DNA of 64,000 nucleotides from Ectobius pallidus (Eukaryota; Arthropoda; Insecta; Blattodea; Ectobiidae). The position numbers and the translations under genes are program-made. Position 1 is the stretch's first letter; every line of letters begins with the position of its first letter. Below are positions 1 to 10,138 of the stretch, in pieces. The notes under the pieces are model-generated. The model saw only the letters and a list, made by a program, of their open reading frames with translations. It made no database searches and was not told the origin of the DNA. Location: positions 4,084,530 to 4,148,529 of the forward strand of contig CAXKWD010000006.1 of assembly GCA_964059195.1 (NCBI GenBank), read 5' to 3'.

Positions 1-1060
1 GATCGTAATGGTACAGCCACAGCAAAGAGACTTCCAAAGAATTTTCTGGAGACATTCTAAATCTACTCCAGGGAAGATATACCAACTTAACACTATCACA
101 TATGGACAAGCCTGTTCAGCTTTTGAAGCAACCAGAGTACTCAACCAGTTGGCAGAGGATGAGAGAAACAGATTTCCCACAGCATCCAAATTGCTATCTA
201 CTTGTTTTTATGTTGACAATCTCCTTGCATCATTTTCTACAGAGCAAGAAGCTATACTAGCAGCCACAGAAGTATCACAACTGTTACAGGATTTAACTTA
301 ACACAGTTTTGCTCTAACTCACAAGAAGTTTTGAGAACACTGCCACAAGAAAAGCTCTCTAAAGCTACACTTACTCAGTTAGAAGAGCAGAATACAGTTA
401 AAACACTAGGATTACACTGGAATCCATTACAAGACTTGCTACAGTATACAGTGAAGTCATTACCAGAAGCTACTACCAAGAGACAGATTCTATCTGCCAT
501 CTGTACTCTATATGACCCTCAGGGACTAATTGCCCCCATCATCTCTGCAGCTAAATGTATTATGCAACAGATTTGGCTGAATGACATAGGTTGGGATCAA
601 CAAGCTCCTATTGCTATACAGAAAGCATGGAATGAACTATATTCACAACTTCACTATGTAGAGCTATACAAGATTCCAAGAAACACTCTAATACTCAATT
701 TCAGTCATGTAGAACTACACTTTCTCAGTGATGCAAGCCCACAGGCATATGGAGCAGCATGCTACATAAAATCCAAGGACAAGAGCCACAATACACAAGT
801 TCAACTGCTGACAAGCAAATCTAGAGTGGCCCCACTTAAGCAGATTACTTTGCCCAGAATGGAGCTCTGTGCAGCTCAGTTGGCAGCCTGCTTATACCAA
901 AAGGTAAGCTTATCTCTACAGATCATGATATCAGCAGTATATTTCTGGACTGACAGTCTCATAACCTTACAGTGAATCACACAGCCTCCACACAAATGGA
1001 ACACTTTTGTAGCACACAGAGTAACCAAAATTCAAGCTGCTACAGAAAACTGTCAATGGA
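1..1060 (+). pseudogene. BEL copy A pol: RT and RNase H region, broken
   Basis: Two open segments (8-301, 331-975) encode the BEL-type RT palm and the region running into RNase H. The RT active-site box reads Y-V-D-N where the family normally has Y-V-D-D, so the second catalytic Asp is replaced. A tandem copy of TTAAC near 293-302 shifts the frame and ends the first segment. The second segment carries the RNase H motifs L-S-D-A-S and L-P-R-M-E-L-C-A-A. It stops at 973-975 because a Trp codon present in copy B (TGG) is TGA here. In an intact element this part would copy the RNA genome into DNA. As it stands no full-length product is possible. Confidence 0.88.
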
Positions 1061-1065
1061 GATAT

Positions 1066-2750
1066 GTGCCAACACAGCAGAATCCTGCAGACATAATCAC
1101 TAAACCTGTCTCACCTAACAAGCTACATAACCAAACTCTATGGTGGAATGGTCCAAAATTCCTAACACAAGATGAATGTTTTTGGCCTACCACTGACAAT
1201 GTATTTCAGACAGAAGAAATACCAGAAACCAAGAAAACAGCAAAAGCCTTTATGATCACAAGTACACACAATGAATACTTGCATAGATATTCCTCTTTCA
1301 GAAAGTTACTCAGGAATACAGCTTATATTCTGAGATTCAAACACAACTGTCTACACAAGTCTGATAGATTTGTTGGCCCTATCAGCTTGCAAGAGCTACA
1401 AAAAGCTCATGATGTTATCATACATGCTACTCAGAAAGAAGCCTTCTCAGAAGACATAGCTCATATTAGAAAGAATAATTGCGTTTCTAGAAGCAGTTCA
1501 CTACTGCAATTGCATCCTTATCTAGATAAAGATAGCATGCTTAGAGTTGGTGGAAGACTGCACCATACTGATCTGGACTATAATGCTAAACATCCAATCA
1601 TATTACCTGCCAAGCACCATATAACAGACATCATTGTCAGAGACACACATCTAAAAAGCTTACATGAAGGCCCTCAAGGCATACTGTACACATTAAGACA
1701 ACAGTATTGGCCCATCCATGGAGTTCAAACTGTAAAATCAGCATTAAAAGGATGTCTTACTTGCTTTAGACACAGCCCTGTCAAAGCACAGCAAATCATG
1801 GGAACTTTGCCCCAAGCCAGAGTTACTCCCAACCGAGCTTTCGACACCACAACCATAGATTTTGTAGGTCCTATCTCTTTAAAGGATCATGGGAGAGGCA
1901 AAGCAGTTTACAAAGCTTATATCTGTATGCACATATGTCTATGTACCAAAGCAGTACACATTGAATTGGTAACAGCAGCCACTTCAGCAGCATTCATTGC
2001 ATCTTTACAAAGATTCGTATCTAGAAGGGGACTACCTTCCCACCTATACCTAGATAATGGCAGAAACTTCGTAGGAGTCTCACGAGAGCTGAGTGAACTC
2101 TATGAACATTCCAGACGGAGCAAGCTAACACAGATATCATGAACTTTACAGCAAATCTAAACATACAATTCCATTTTCTGCCACCAAGGGCAAGCCACAT
2201 GGCAGGACTTGTAGAAAGATCCAACCGCAGTATGAAAACTATTCTATACAAGGTGATGAAAGACACTATCTACAGCTATGAAGAAGCCAGCACTCTTCTA
2301 TGCAGAATAGAAGCCATCATCAACAGCAGACCACTGACGCCGATGAGCAGCGACTCGCAAGTCTACATGGCATTGACCCCAGGTCATATCCTCATTGGTG
2401 CTCCTTTGAATTCTATCCCTCACCCAGATTTACAGTCTATAAACCTATCCAGGCTGTCACGATATCAGTTGTTAGAGCAACAGTCACAATGCATTTGGAC
2501 CAGATGGGTCAAAGAATACTTAAATACTTTGCAACAAAGACAGAAGTGGAACACAGAAACTAAAAACCTGCAAGCTAATCAATTAGTCATATTGATGGTC
2601 GACAATGTTCCTCCTATGAATTGGCCACTGGCCAGGATTCTAGAAGTTCATCCTGGGCCAGATGGTAAAGTTAGAGTAGCAACAGTTAAAACTGCTAATT
2701 CTATTCTAAAGAGGCCTATAGCTAAGCTGTGTCCACTGCCTGCTCAGTAA
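1066..2750 (+). pseudogene. BEL copy A pol: integrase region, one frameshift
   Basis: The segment 1066-2142 holds the end of RNase H, then the integrase zinc region (His pair near D-T-H-L-K-S-L-H, Cys pair in C-L-T-C) and the catalytic core with Asp in I-D-F-V-G-P and Asp in Y-L-D-N-G. A 1-base deletion relative to copy B (near 2105, after the Y-E codons) throws the frame off. Reading resumes in 2139-2750, which carries the third acidic residue (G-L-V-E-R-S-N-R) and the C-terminal domain. The last codons sit about 30 bases before the LTR, as expected for a pol that ends near the polypurine tract. Confidence 0.87.
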
Positions 2751-2779
2751 ATTTTTTCTCTTTTTGGGCCCCCCCAGTA
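2751..2779 (+). promoter_or_regulatory. candidate polypurine/pyrimidine tract before the 3' LTR
   Basis: Between the pol stop and the LTR is a T-rich stretch followed by GGGCCCCCCC and AGTA. This is where the plus-strand primer tract should lie. It is not a clean purine run, so the assignment rests on position only. Confidence 0.35.
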
Positions 2780-4478
2780 TGTAAGCTCGTAGAGCTTAGA
2801 GCCTATTTATTATATTTTTATAGCAAATACTAGTAACGAAGTATTAATACAAACCGCTAGATGGCACTGATGCCAGTTACCAGCAATCAGAATTCTTGGC
2901 ACGCTTGTATCTATTTATTTACATTTAGATAAAGAAAATATCTGTTATACTCTGTATTGTGATAAACTAAGGAATAGTTTTACATATTTAATCTTGTTAC
3001 TACTAGCTATTATCATTAGATTCAGTAATTAATGTTAATTAGCAACAGAAAGCTGCATTGCCGACATCGAACTGATATCGATAAGTCGAGTGACAGCACA
3101 TTAACATTTACTTGGCGCTACAGCCAGAATACATTAGCTTACTTAGAAGCGTCATATCGATTAGTGCAATTGATTATAGAAGCAGCTCTATGAATAGATC
3201 GATTATTCACCACACTTAAATTAATAATTTCTCTGTAATTATTCATTACAATTATAATGCAAATGCTCACATACCAATCTTTTATGTTACAGAATAATTA
3301 CAGCATGTTATTATCTTTAACTCTGCCTTTATTCTGGATGGAAGCTACGTGAAACTTCTAGAAGAGCCTTCCACAGGATTCTAGAATCTGACTCTTTGTA
3401 AGATGATTATGTGAACGCATTTTGGCCGTTAGACTTCTCTCATTCTCTCACTGATCGTCGCTTCGTAAGGGCACAGCCCCAATTTAGCAACAGACCACAA
3501 GTCTGAATATATAATAGTACAGTATCTACACAACTACGCAACATGGAACCAGCATTAGCAGCCACTGCTTAATCTACCAGGAGGTGGATATTAGGACATC
3601 ACTAGAACTTCGGGGAGCGTAGCTTGTAGCCATGGAAGGACTCGCTACTGGCCACCGTTCAGGATGATCCACAGCAACATAGAACTTCAGCTTCAATAAC
3701 TGTACATCCCTTAACTACAGTCCGGCTAAATGCAGACACATTCTCATCAGATGTAATCGACATGCAAGTTAAGTAATTCCAATCCAAACCTTGCATTAAT
3801 TTACAAAAGCCAAGCAAGGCTTAGCATCTTTATGTTATTATAAAGTAATTCTGCATGCATAATTGTAAGGAGTTTTGGCATCCTTGCAGCTCCTCTTTTC
3901 CCTTACGTGCAAGCTAAATATGCTGCCGTAGTAAATCTTGAACAATTTATTAAAGACCAAAAATATGGTCTAACATTCTTGCTTGTAACAAAGTAGTTCC
4001 GTGTTTATCACGTTAAGAAGTTTTGGCAAATAATTGCAGCTTCTCTTTTCCTACTGACAGACAGAGTATACTGCAGTAGTATTTTGAGCCAATACAGCTC
4101 AATTATTCTAAAGAATTGGAACAAAAAATAAAGAAACTTGGATTGTTGTTGTAGAAAACAAACCATATAATATTATAATAATAAATGCACCTTGTATTAC
4201 TCCTGAAATCAACTTAGTAAAGATAGCAGATTATAATTAAACATTGGTTAATGCCAATCACAACTAAGAGTAAGAAGAGAAGCAGTAATCTACAAGAAAG
4301 AAGAATAAAGCAACAATTCTCTCTCTCCATTATTCCTGCTTCCTTCAACATTCCTGCAATTCTAAAACTTGAATATTTTCTGGATTATAATCCAGTGGTC
4401 CTCCGAAAATCCTATTGCAAAATTCTGTTAGGGACACCGGCCTACATTTCTGATCCTCAACGGGCCCGGATCCCTACA
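2780..4478 (+). repeat. 3' LTR of BEL copy A (about 1.7 kb)
   Basis: The LTR begins TGTAAGCTCG and ends GATCCCTACA. Both edges are fixed by comparison with the LTR of copy B (15176-16882, inverted). The two LTRs differ at scattered bases and a few small indels, roughly 1% by eye, including an 8-base insertion in copy B beside a GAATTG motif. A short ORF (4251-4475, starting M-P-I-T-T-K-S-K-K) lies at the 3' end of the LTR in both copies. Confidence 0.88.
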
Positions 4479-4483
4479 ATATC
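4479..4483 (+). repeat. target-site duplication ATATC at the 3' end of BEL copy A
   Basis: These five bases directly follow the LTR. Their complement GATAT directly follows the outer LTR end of copy B (16883-16887). Five bases fits the BEL/Pao range. The matching duplication ties the two copies to one insertion site. Confidence 0.75.
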
Positions 4484-4530
4484 TAATATTTCTGGTATTG
4501 AAGTAAACAAATACATCAACTCAGTGGCGG
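4484..4530 (-). pseudogene. orphaned start of a LINE endonuclease domain
   Basis: Read on the - strand, this short piece encodes the first residues of an APE-type LINE endonuclease (D-V-F-V-Y-F-N-T-R-N-I). It stops at the BEL target site. The frame continues without a break into the LINE piece at 16883 onward (R-Y-K-Q-E-K-F-E-I-M-L). The two pieces were one LINE copy before the BEL insertion and the later rearrangement. Confidence 0.65.
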
Positions 4531-5318
4531 CCTCTGATCATGTTGCAGCGTTGCACAACGAACAGTTTCTTTTGCAAAAACTATTTTCCTTCAGTTTCTA
4601 AGATTTTTCTTAAGTTACAGTACTTTAAACTATTAAACTGTTTCCAAATCGTCTTTTTGGTAGGTTTTTATTATCTATAAACACGCTTCACGCGATATTT
4701 ACCAATTTTAAATCATTTAAACATTTAAATGCGCGGGGTCCTGCCTCTTTCTGCGGGCGACTAGCGAATGCTAGAGGCTCGACTTGGTAGCAACACTCCC
4801 GGGGTTTGAACGATTTGGTCGTCGCTTTGATTTTGCCACAAGGCGTGTTTCTTGTCTTCACAGCTGGAGCGCGCCGAAGCACGTCAGCTGTGATCTTGCA
4901 ACCGGGATTTCCCTTCCCCCATGAGTCTCTCGCAGAGATGCCAACGTAATCAGCTAATCATTTTGTCTGTAATCACTAATCTGTATTACTATTTTGAACA
5001 TTCTATTGGACACTATTATATATTCATTTCACCGTTTAAAACATAACGTTAAAATTTAATGAGTGTCCGTAGATCTAAATCAACATTTTTATTCTTGTTA
5101 CAGTAGGAGTTCTGCTACTTTATTGTTTCGTTTAGCTACTTCTTAAACATGAGTGATGGCTACACTTTTCTTCAGTTTGTTGTGACGTTGTGTTCAATGC
5201 AGATCGTTACAGTAGCAAGTCACAAAGTATATTGGTTATTATAAATGTTGTGTAGTTGCGCGTACGGAATTGTATTTAGTGGCCGATTTTAAAAGTGTTT
5301 TATTGCTTTGTGGCAAAT
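4531..5318. other. intergenic; GC-rich island at about 4725-4930
   Basis: This is mostly AT-rich, with a patch of about 200 bases (4725-4930) that is clearly richer in G, C and CpG than its surroundings. It could be the remains of a promoter region for the small ORF that follows, or a fragment of an unidentified repeat. No coding pattern was recognised. Confidence 0.4.
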
Positions 5319-5480
5319 ATGAATAGTTGTTCCAGACATTTAGCTAATCCCTTTCAGGAACTTTCCTACGAAGAAAGTGTGAAACAGTTAGGACGACCGT
5401 TACCTAATCTAAATATCACAAAAGTTGTGAAATCGGGCAACAGGCAATACAAGAGAGTATTTAAAACAGAGAGTAATTGA
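5319..5480 (+). CDS. small ORF of unknown function (about 53 aa), possible first exon
   Basis: The ORF starts at the second in-frame ATG (M-N-S-C-S-R-H-L) and encodes a basic peptide with the run K-V-V-K-S-G-N-R-Q-Y-K-R. It lies downstream of the GC-rich patch at 4725-4930. GT dinucleotides that could act as splice donors lie near 5457 and 5530. It resembles the opening exon of a transposase-derived or zinc-finger protein, but no domain is visible and the family is not recognised. It may be chance. Confidence 0.25.
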   Translation: MNSCSRHLANPFQELSYEESVKQLGRPLPNLNITKVVKSGNRQYKRVFKTESN

Positions 5481-5799
5481 AAAATTCGCCCAAAAGAAGG
5501 AAAGAAGGATGGATTTCCGCTTCAAATAATGGGTAAGATTTTATCAATCTCTGCATGTATAACATTATTTTAACTCTGAAGTTACAGGTAATCTTAGCAG
5601 TCTTGGTGGCCTCCGCCTGCCATCTAATTATGTATTTACTTCCTGTAAAATAATGCAACACCCTGTTTCTACACTCACGATCCGCCACTGCATCAACTAG
5701 GGTTATTAGGTTTTCATATGAATTGATCAATGTGATCTTAGCATGTTTCAGAGACGTTTAGGAAAGCCATTAGAAAAATTATGCCAGAATTAGGTTATG

Positions 5800-6616
5800 T
5801 TACATAGAGTAGGCCTGTTTAGTAAGTTTCATTTTTAGGTCGAGTAAGTCCTTTTCATTCCTGATTTGTTTAGCACTTTCACCTGGTTTCATCCTTATCA
5901 TAATTTTACAGTTCCTGGCCCATGTAGCCTTGATAAGACCTTCATGTTTGAAGTCTCTCGCTTTTTTTGCTATGGCATTGTTCTGTGGGCCATTTAGGTA
6001 GATATTCTTCTTATCATCATTATAACTTAATTCCGTCGTGCATATTGATTTTCTTCTATATCTTGCCTCCAGGAGTTCCTCTTTCTTCCATCGATGAATA
6101 AACATCACTATGATGGGTCGAGGTCCTTCACGTTTCTTTGTGGGGAATTGATGTGCGATGTCAATAAGACTGTAGTTGACGTCTACGTCAAGAGATGAAC
6201 CCAAATTACAGATCACATCATAAATATCTTCCTTTTGCTCTTCTGGTATTCCAGTAATTGTTAAGTTGTTAATTCTTGAGTACTGCTTGTTATCTTCTAG
6301 TTCTTCTTTTAAACTATTGTCAACTTATACTTTAACCACCTCGGTCAGTCTCTTTTCCATGTTCTCAACTAACTTTTTCAGATTATCAAGGTGCATTGGT
6401 TCCATACAATCTTTACGGTTACACGTCCATTTTCTATCACTTTTTGGCTCCGATATATATCTTTATATTCCAATTTATTTAGGCCAATGCATTGAAAGTG
6501 GAACCTAGGTTCACATCTCCCATCACAGGTTAAGCTTTTTTGATTGTTTTTTTTACCCTTTTTCCACAAACTGTGCAGTCTAACAGATTGCCAACAGATA
6601 CTGCCGCCGCCACCAT
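5800..6616 (-). pseudogene. LINE ORF1 relic: PHD-type finger plus FP25-like domain
   Basis: Reading leftward from an ATG at 6616, an N-terminal Cys-x-x-Cys (C-T-V-C-G-K) is followed, after a frameshift, by C-D-G-R-C-E-P-R-F-H-F-Q-C. This is a PHD-type zinc finger. A linker follows, then a second domain running from I-N-N-L-T-I-T-G-I-P through D-I-A-H-Q-F-P-T-K to the basic segment A-R-N-C-K-I-M-I-R. This matches the FP25-like domain common in ORF1 proteins of CR1-like and related LINEs, which bind LINE RNA. The 5800-6216 part is an open frame of 138 codons; upstream it is broken by stops and shifts. No ORF2 follows, so it is a stranded fragment. Confidence 0.7.
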
Positions 6617-7426
6617 CTTAGCATTTTAGCAAAGGCTAAAAATATTCTGAGGCAGCACCCCCACTAATTCTAAGTCTTGTTACAGTACAGCATGTTTATG
6701 CACGTCTTCAAACATACGCATATACTTGTTGTTTCACCCTGTTATCAAGGGACACTATCATGGATTAGTTGGAGTGGCTCACTAATATGGATTGGTCCCC
6801 GTTGTTCCAACTCTTTGCAAACATTCCCTCTCTTAGGTATTCTTGTGAAAGAGCCTCTTTAAAGATAACACTTGTAAAACCAAACTCAGGAGCACGATGT
6901 CACAGCAGGGGAATACCCTCATGCTGCTGTATATTGACATGGCTGCCTCTGAAAATGCAAAGATGATGTTATTGAGGAATTTAAGGCAGTATGCCATATG
7001 AAAGACACCTGGCTCTGTAGGTGTAGAAATGTAAGTTCTATTTAAAAAAAAATTGTACTGATTTAACCTTTTGTCATTATTAATTTGACACAAGAGGTCT
7101 TGAGAAAACCCCAAATAAAATAGTCTGTGCAAACATATGGGTCTGATTTTTCTAATTTATCAGGAGAGTGATTAAAAGTTCAGAACTGCATATAGGAAAA
7201 TGTAGATAGAAGTAAATTGACATTCTCTATACTCAATGTTTATAAATATTACGGACAAAACACGAGTGACAAATTATATAAGTGACTCTTAACAAGCATT
7301 TCACATGAAAAACAAAAACAAAATAAAAAATGTGGATAGAATTCTCAGGCTCTAATCTCACTTATATGATCTTCAATTTAAGAGTTTTTTCTTGCAGCAG
7401 AATATCCATTATTGAGCAGCAAAATA
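6617..7426. other. AT-rich spacer, nothing recognised
   Basis: Only short open frames on both strands, with no domain motif, repeat or terminal signature noticed. It ends at the TA target site of the mariner-like element. Confidence 0.5.
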
Positions 7427-8327
7427 CACCGTGTCTGGGAAAGACCTGACGAAAAAAAAAAATTATATATCTGAAACTATTACAGTTACTACCTCGGTAT
7501 TTTCACAGTTAGAAAGACAAACTCAATAAGTTTTGTTTTGTAGCATCCCATAATGCGTATGAACATGCAAATTGTTGTTGAACGAGGAGAAACGAGAAAA
7601 AGCTCATTCTGCGCAGCGTGTTTAGTCACTCTTATTCTGAGAACTGGGAATTCAAGTTGTGCGTGTGGTGTACAGCCTACAGCTAACAATGTTTACCACA
7701 GTAGAAAAAGCAGAATGTGTTTTATGGCTTCCTGAATTGAATTCAGTCAAGCGTGTACAACGTCGTTTCCAAACAGACAAAGGCCAAATTCCTCTCGCCC
7801 GAAACAGCATCCTTCAATGGCACAAGCAATTTCTGGAGACAGGTAATGTTGAGTCACAGCAGGGAAAGGTAAATAAATCGCACATAAACGACAATGACAT
7901 TGAAAGGGTACGGGCTGCTTTTGTAAGAAGCCTGAGGAAATCCATTCGTGAGGCGGCAAGACAACAGTCCATGGGAGGGAAGGACCTACACCATGACCAC
8001 CAAGGTCGCCGCACATGACCTCACTGGATTTCTTTCTGTGGGGTTTCGTGAAAGACAAAGTGTATCGCACGCCTTTGACTATATTGCAGATTTACGTGGC
8101 CGAATCTACGATGCAATAGGACTAGTCACACTGAAGATGCTTTCGCGTGTGTGGCACGAAATTGAGTATCGTCTGGACATAGCCCGGACCACAAATGGTG
8201 CTCACATAGAGGCTTATTAAAACTCATCGTGTTTCTCTTTGTAAGTGTGAAAACATCACGGCAATAAATGCAATAGATTCAGATATATAATTATTTCAGT
8301 TTTGTCAGGTCTTTCCCGGACACGGTG
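7427..8327 (+). mobile_element. mariner-like DNA transposon, 901 bp, internally deleted
   Basis: Terminal inverted repeats of 24 bases with one mismatch (CACCGTGTCTGGGAAAGACC at the left, the same with CCGG at the right) are each flanked by TA (7425-7426 and 8328-8329). That is the classic Tc1/mariner signature. Inside are the two ends of a transposase ORF with the catalytic middle missing. The element is therefore a non-autonomous derivative that could only have moved in trans. Confidence 0.88.
7689..8217 (+). pseudogene. mariner-like transposase, N- and C-termini joined by a deletion
   Basis: The start at 7689 (M-F-T-T-V-E-K-A-E) opens the helix-turn-helix DNA-binding domain known from DUF4817-type insert-rich mariner relatives, with V-Q-R-R-F-Q-T-D and I-L-Q-W-H-K-Q-F-L-E-T-G. 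After R-A-A-F-V-R-S-L-R-K-S-I-R-E-A-A-R the frame jumps (near 7965) to the C-terminal end, where L-D-F-F-L-W-G, D-L-R-G-R-I and W-H-E-I-E-Y-R-L-D can be read across frames. The DDE core that cuts and joins DNA, normally 150 residues or more, is absent apart from its last part. A frameshift near 8015 adds to the damage. Confidence 0.82.
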
Positions 8328-8329
8328 TA

Positions 8330-8903
8330 TTATGTTTAACTCTATATACTTTTATTCTGAGAATACCTTCAAGTGTGCTCTTGAAATGAAAGTTAAAGCA
8401 GATCTAATTATTATAACATGTTTCTGTAATTTTTGTGCAAACATCACCATTTCTGCTTGTGTAAAGTGAGATAAAAAGCAGTTTTAAATAAAGCTAGCAT
8501 ACTAGAGGGTGATATCGATCATAGCCACAGAAGTACAAAACCAAACTAGATGTGAAAGCAAGGAAATAAGAACAAGGTTACTGTCACTGCAAGGATACAG
8601 AAAAATAAAAATACCAATAATTGTGTTGTTGGTAGGCCTATATTAAAAATAATAAAAACCATTCAATACCACCCCAAAATTTTGTCTGAAATAAAGCTGC
8701 AAACTTCCAGTATTTTTTAAAAACAAAACATTTTGTCCAATCACACCCCAGAGAGAAACGAAAATTACACCCTTGTGTCCAAAGTCACTTCATCTATGGG
8801 GTGATACTGGACAGTTTTAAAATTATTCTTACGCATTGTTGTACGTATTGTTCAATGCATGTACCATATATCATTTTGTAGACTTCCATGAGGTACATAT
8901 TAA
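8330..8903. other. spacer, nothing recognised
   Basis: AT-rich DNA without convincing ORFs or repeat boundaries. It lies between the right TIR of the mariner-like element and the end of the next mariner relic. Confidence 0.5.
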
Positions 8904-8905
8904 TA

Positions 8906-9129
8906 CGAGGGCTGTTCACAAATTAAGTTTCCCTAGGGCCGTTTACAGAAACAAAACAAAATTTCATGGAAATGTTATTGCAACTGATGCAGCAAGTGTT
9001 CAGCTAATATTCGCTACTGGAATTGAGACATTTTCCATACCGTGGGACCAACTTTTAAACACTTGTTTTGTAGAACTCTGTCGTCTGGGATTTAAACCAC
9101 TGTGTGACAACCATCTCCGCCTCTTTGTC
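8906..9129 (-). mobile_element. mariner relic: 3' TIR and C-terminal end of a transposase
   Basis: On the - strand the segment encodes a mariner transposase tail (W-F-K-S-Q, E-F-Y-K-T, Q-K-L-V-P-R-Y-G-K-C-L-N, then a stop). It is followed by an untranslated end and a TIR reading CGAGGGCTGTTCACAAATT on the + strand, next to TA at 8904-8905. The 5' part of the element is missing and no partner TIR was found, so this is a 5'-truncated remnant on the opposite strand from its neighbour at 7427. Confidence 0.7.
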
Positions 9130-9962
9130 ATTCTCTGTCATTTCTTATTTATTTTATTTATTTATATTTCCCTCTGGTGTAGTTAAGGCCTTCTCTTCCA
9201 CTAGTGAGTCAAAATAACAAACTCAAAGAACAAACGAAACTTATAACCCCGCGTGACCGTTGGTGTTCTTCAGAGTTCCGACGCAGCACAAGGTGGCGCA
9301 AGCTTATGTTTGTGTTCTGTGCTTACCAAAGAAGTCAGAAAAATAGTCCTACTGAGTTTACGGATGTAATCATTTTAAACCATTTTTTTATTAATTTCTT
9401 ATTAGCGTGAGTAAATTGTATTGCGTTCCCTTAATTTAACCAAATCGATGTACTAGAGTAAAACACAATAAACAGGTGTGTTTACAATGTCAAATTCTAG
9501 ACGTAAAATTTATGTATAGTTGCCAATTTTTTGTACGTTATTTTGATAAGCAAATGAACAATAAATTAGATTTTTTTATAATAAATTGCTTATGTAACAG
9601 TAACTTAATTTTGATGTATTATGAACATAAAGCAGGATTAAATTACAACAGTTTTTATACATATGTATATATTGGATATAAAATATACGTATAATTTACG
9701 TTTTGAATTTGACCAAACGTATGATATATATGTAGCTCTAAAACATACGTATATTATACATATCGTGCTGCGTGGGGTGTATAGCCCATGCTTATGAAAT
9801 AATAAAGAAAGTTACATGAGTACACTTATCAGATTTTGTTTGGGTTGTGTATCCTTTGGGGATGCGATGTGTTAACCATTTTACATGAAGAGAATGTCAT
9901 GCATAATAATTATATCATACTAAGAGGCAAAACGTTTACTTGGGTAGAGAAAGTTATGTGTT
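9130..9962. other. AT-rich spacer with ATAC/GTAT-rich tract
   Basis: No gene recognised. At 9650-9770 there is a dense run of ATAC, GTAT and TATA words. A short stretch at 9845-9880 (containing GGGGATGCGATGTG) recurs in inverted orientation near 19070-19105, so it belongs to a dispersed repeat that I cannot name. Confidence 0.4.
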
Positions 9963-10138
9963 TCACATTAGATTTCTAATAATGGCAGCATATATGTAGA
10001 ATCTCAGTGAAAAAAAGTGTGTCTCATCTAATATTGATTGGATATCTAGCATCTTAAGCACTGCCTTAGCCACAGTAATAAGGCTTCCGCTTACTCTGTG
10101 TTGGAAAATGAATTGAGAAGACGATCCCAACATCTTTG
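9963..10138 (-). other. non-BEL sequence joined in frame to truncated BEL integrase
   Basis: Copies A and B part company at about 10138, directly after the integrase codons M-N-F-T. From there the reading frame of copy B continues for roughly 58 more codons in sequence with no counterpart in copy A, ending near 9963. The added peptide (S-S-S-Q-F-I-F-Q-H-R then L-I-T-V-A-K-A-V-L-K-M-L-D) was not recognised. This is the rearrangement junction. Confidence 0.6.

Larger units (their letters stand above)
1..4478 (+). mobile_element. BEL/Pao LTR retrotransposon, copy A (3' part; 5' part lies left of the window)
   Basis: The window opens inside the reverse transcriptase (RT) domain. It then runs through RNase H, integrase and a complete 3' LTR ending at 4478. 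The BEL/Pao assignment rests on the RT, RNase H and integrase style and on near-identity to copy B (10139-16882), which also has a BEL-type gag. The reading frame is broken several times, so the copy is dead. Its first ~2150 bases pair with copy B in inverted orientation at well over 98% identity by eye. The 5 bases after the LTR (ATATC) are the complement of the 5 bases outside the LTR of copy B. Confidence 0.9.
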
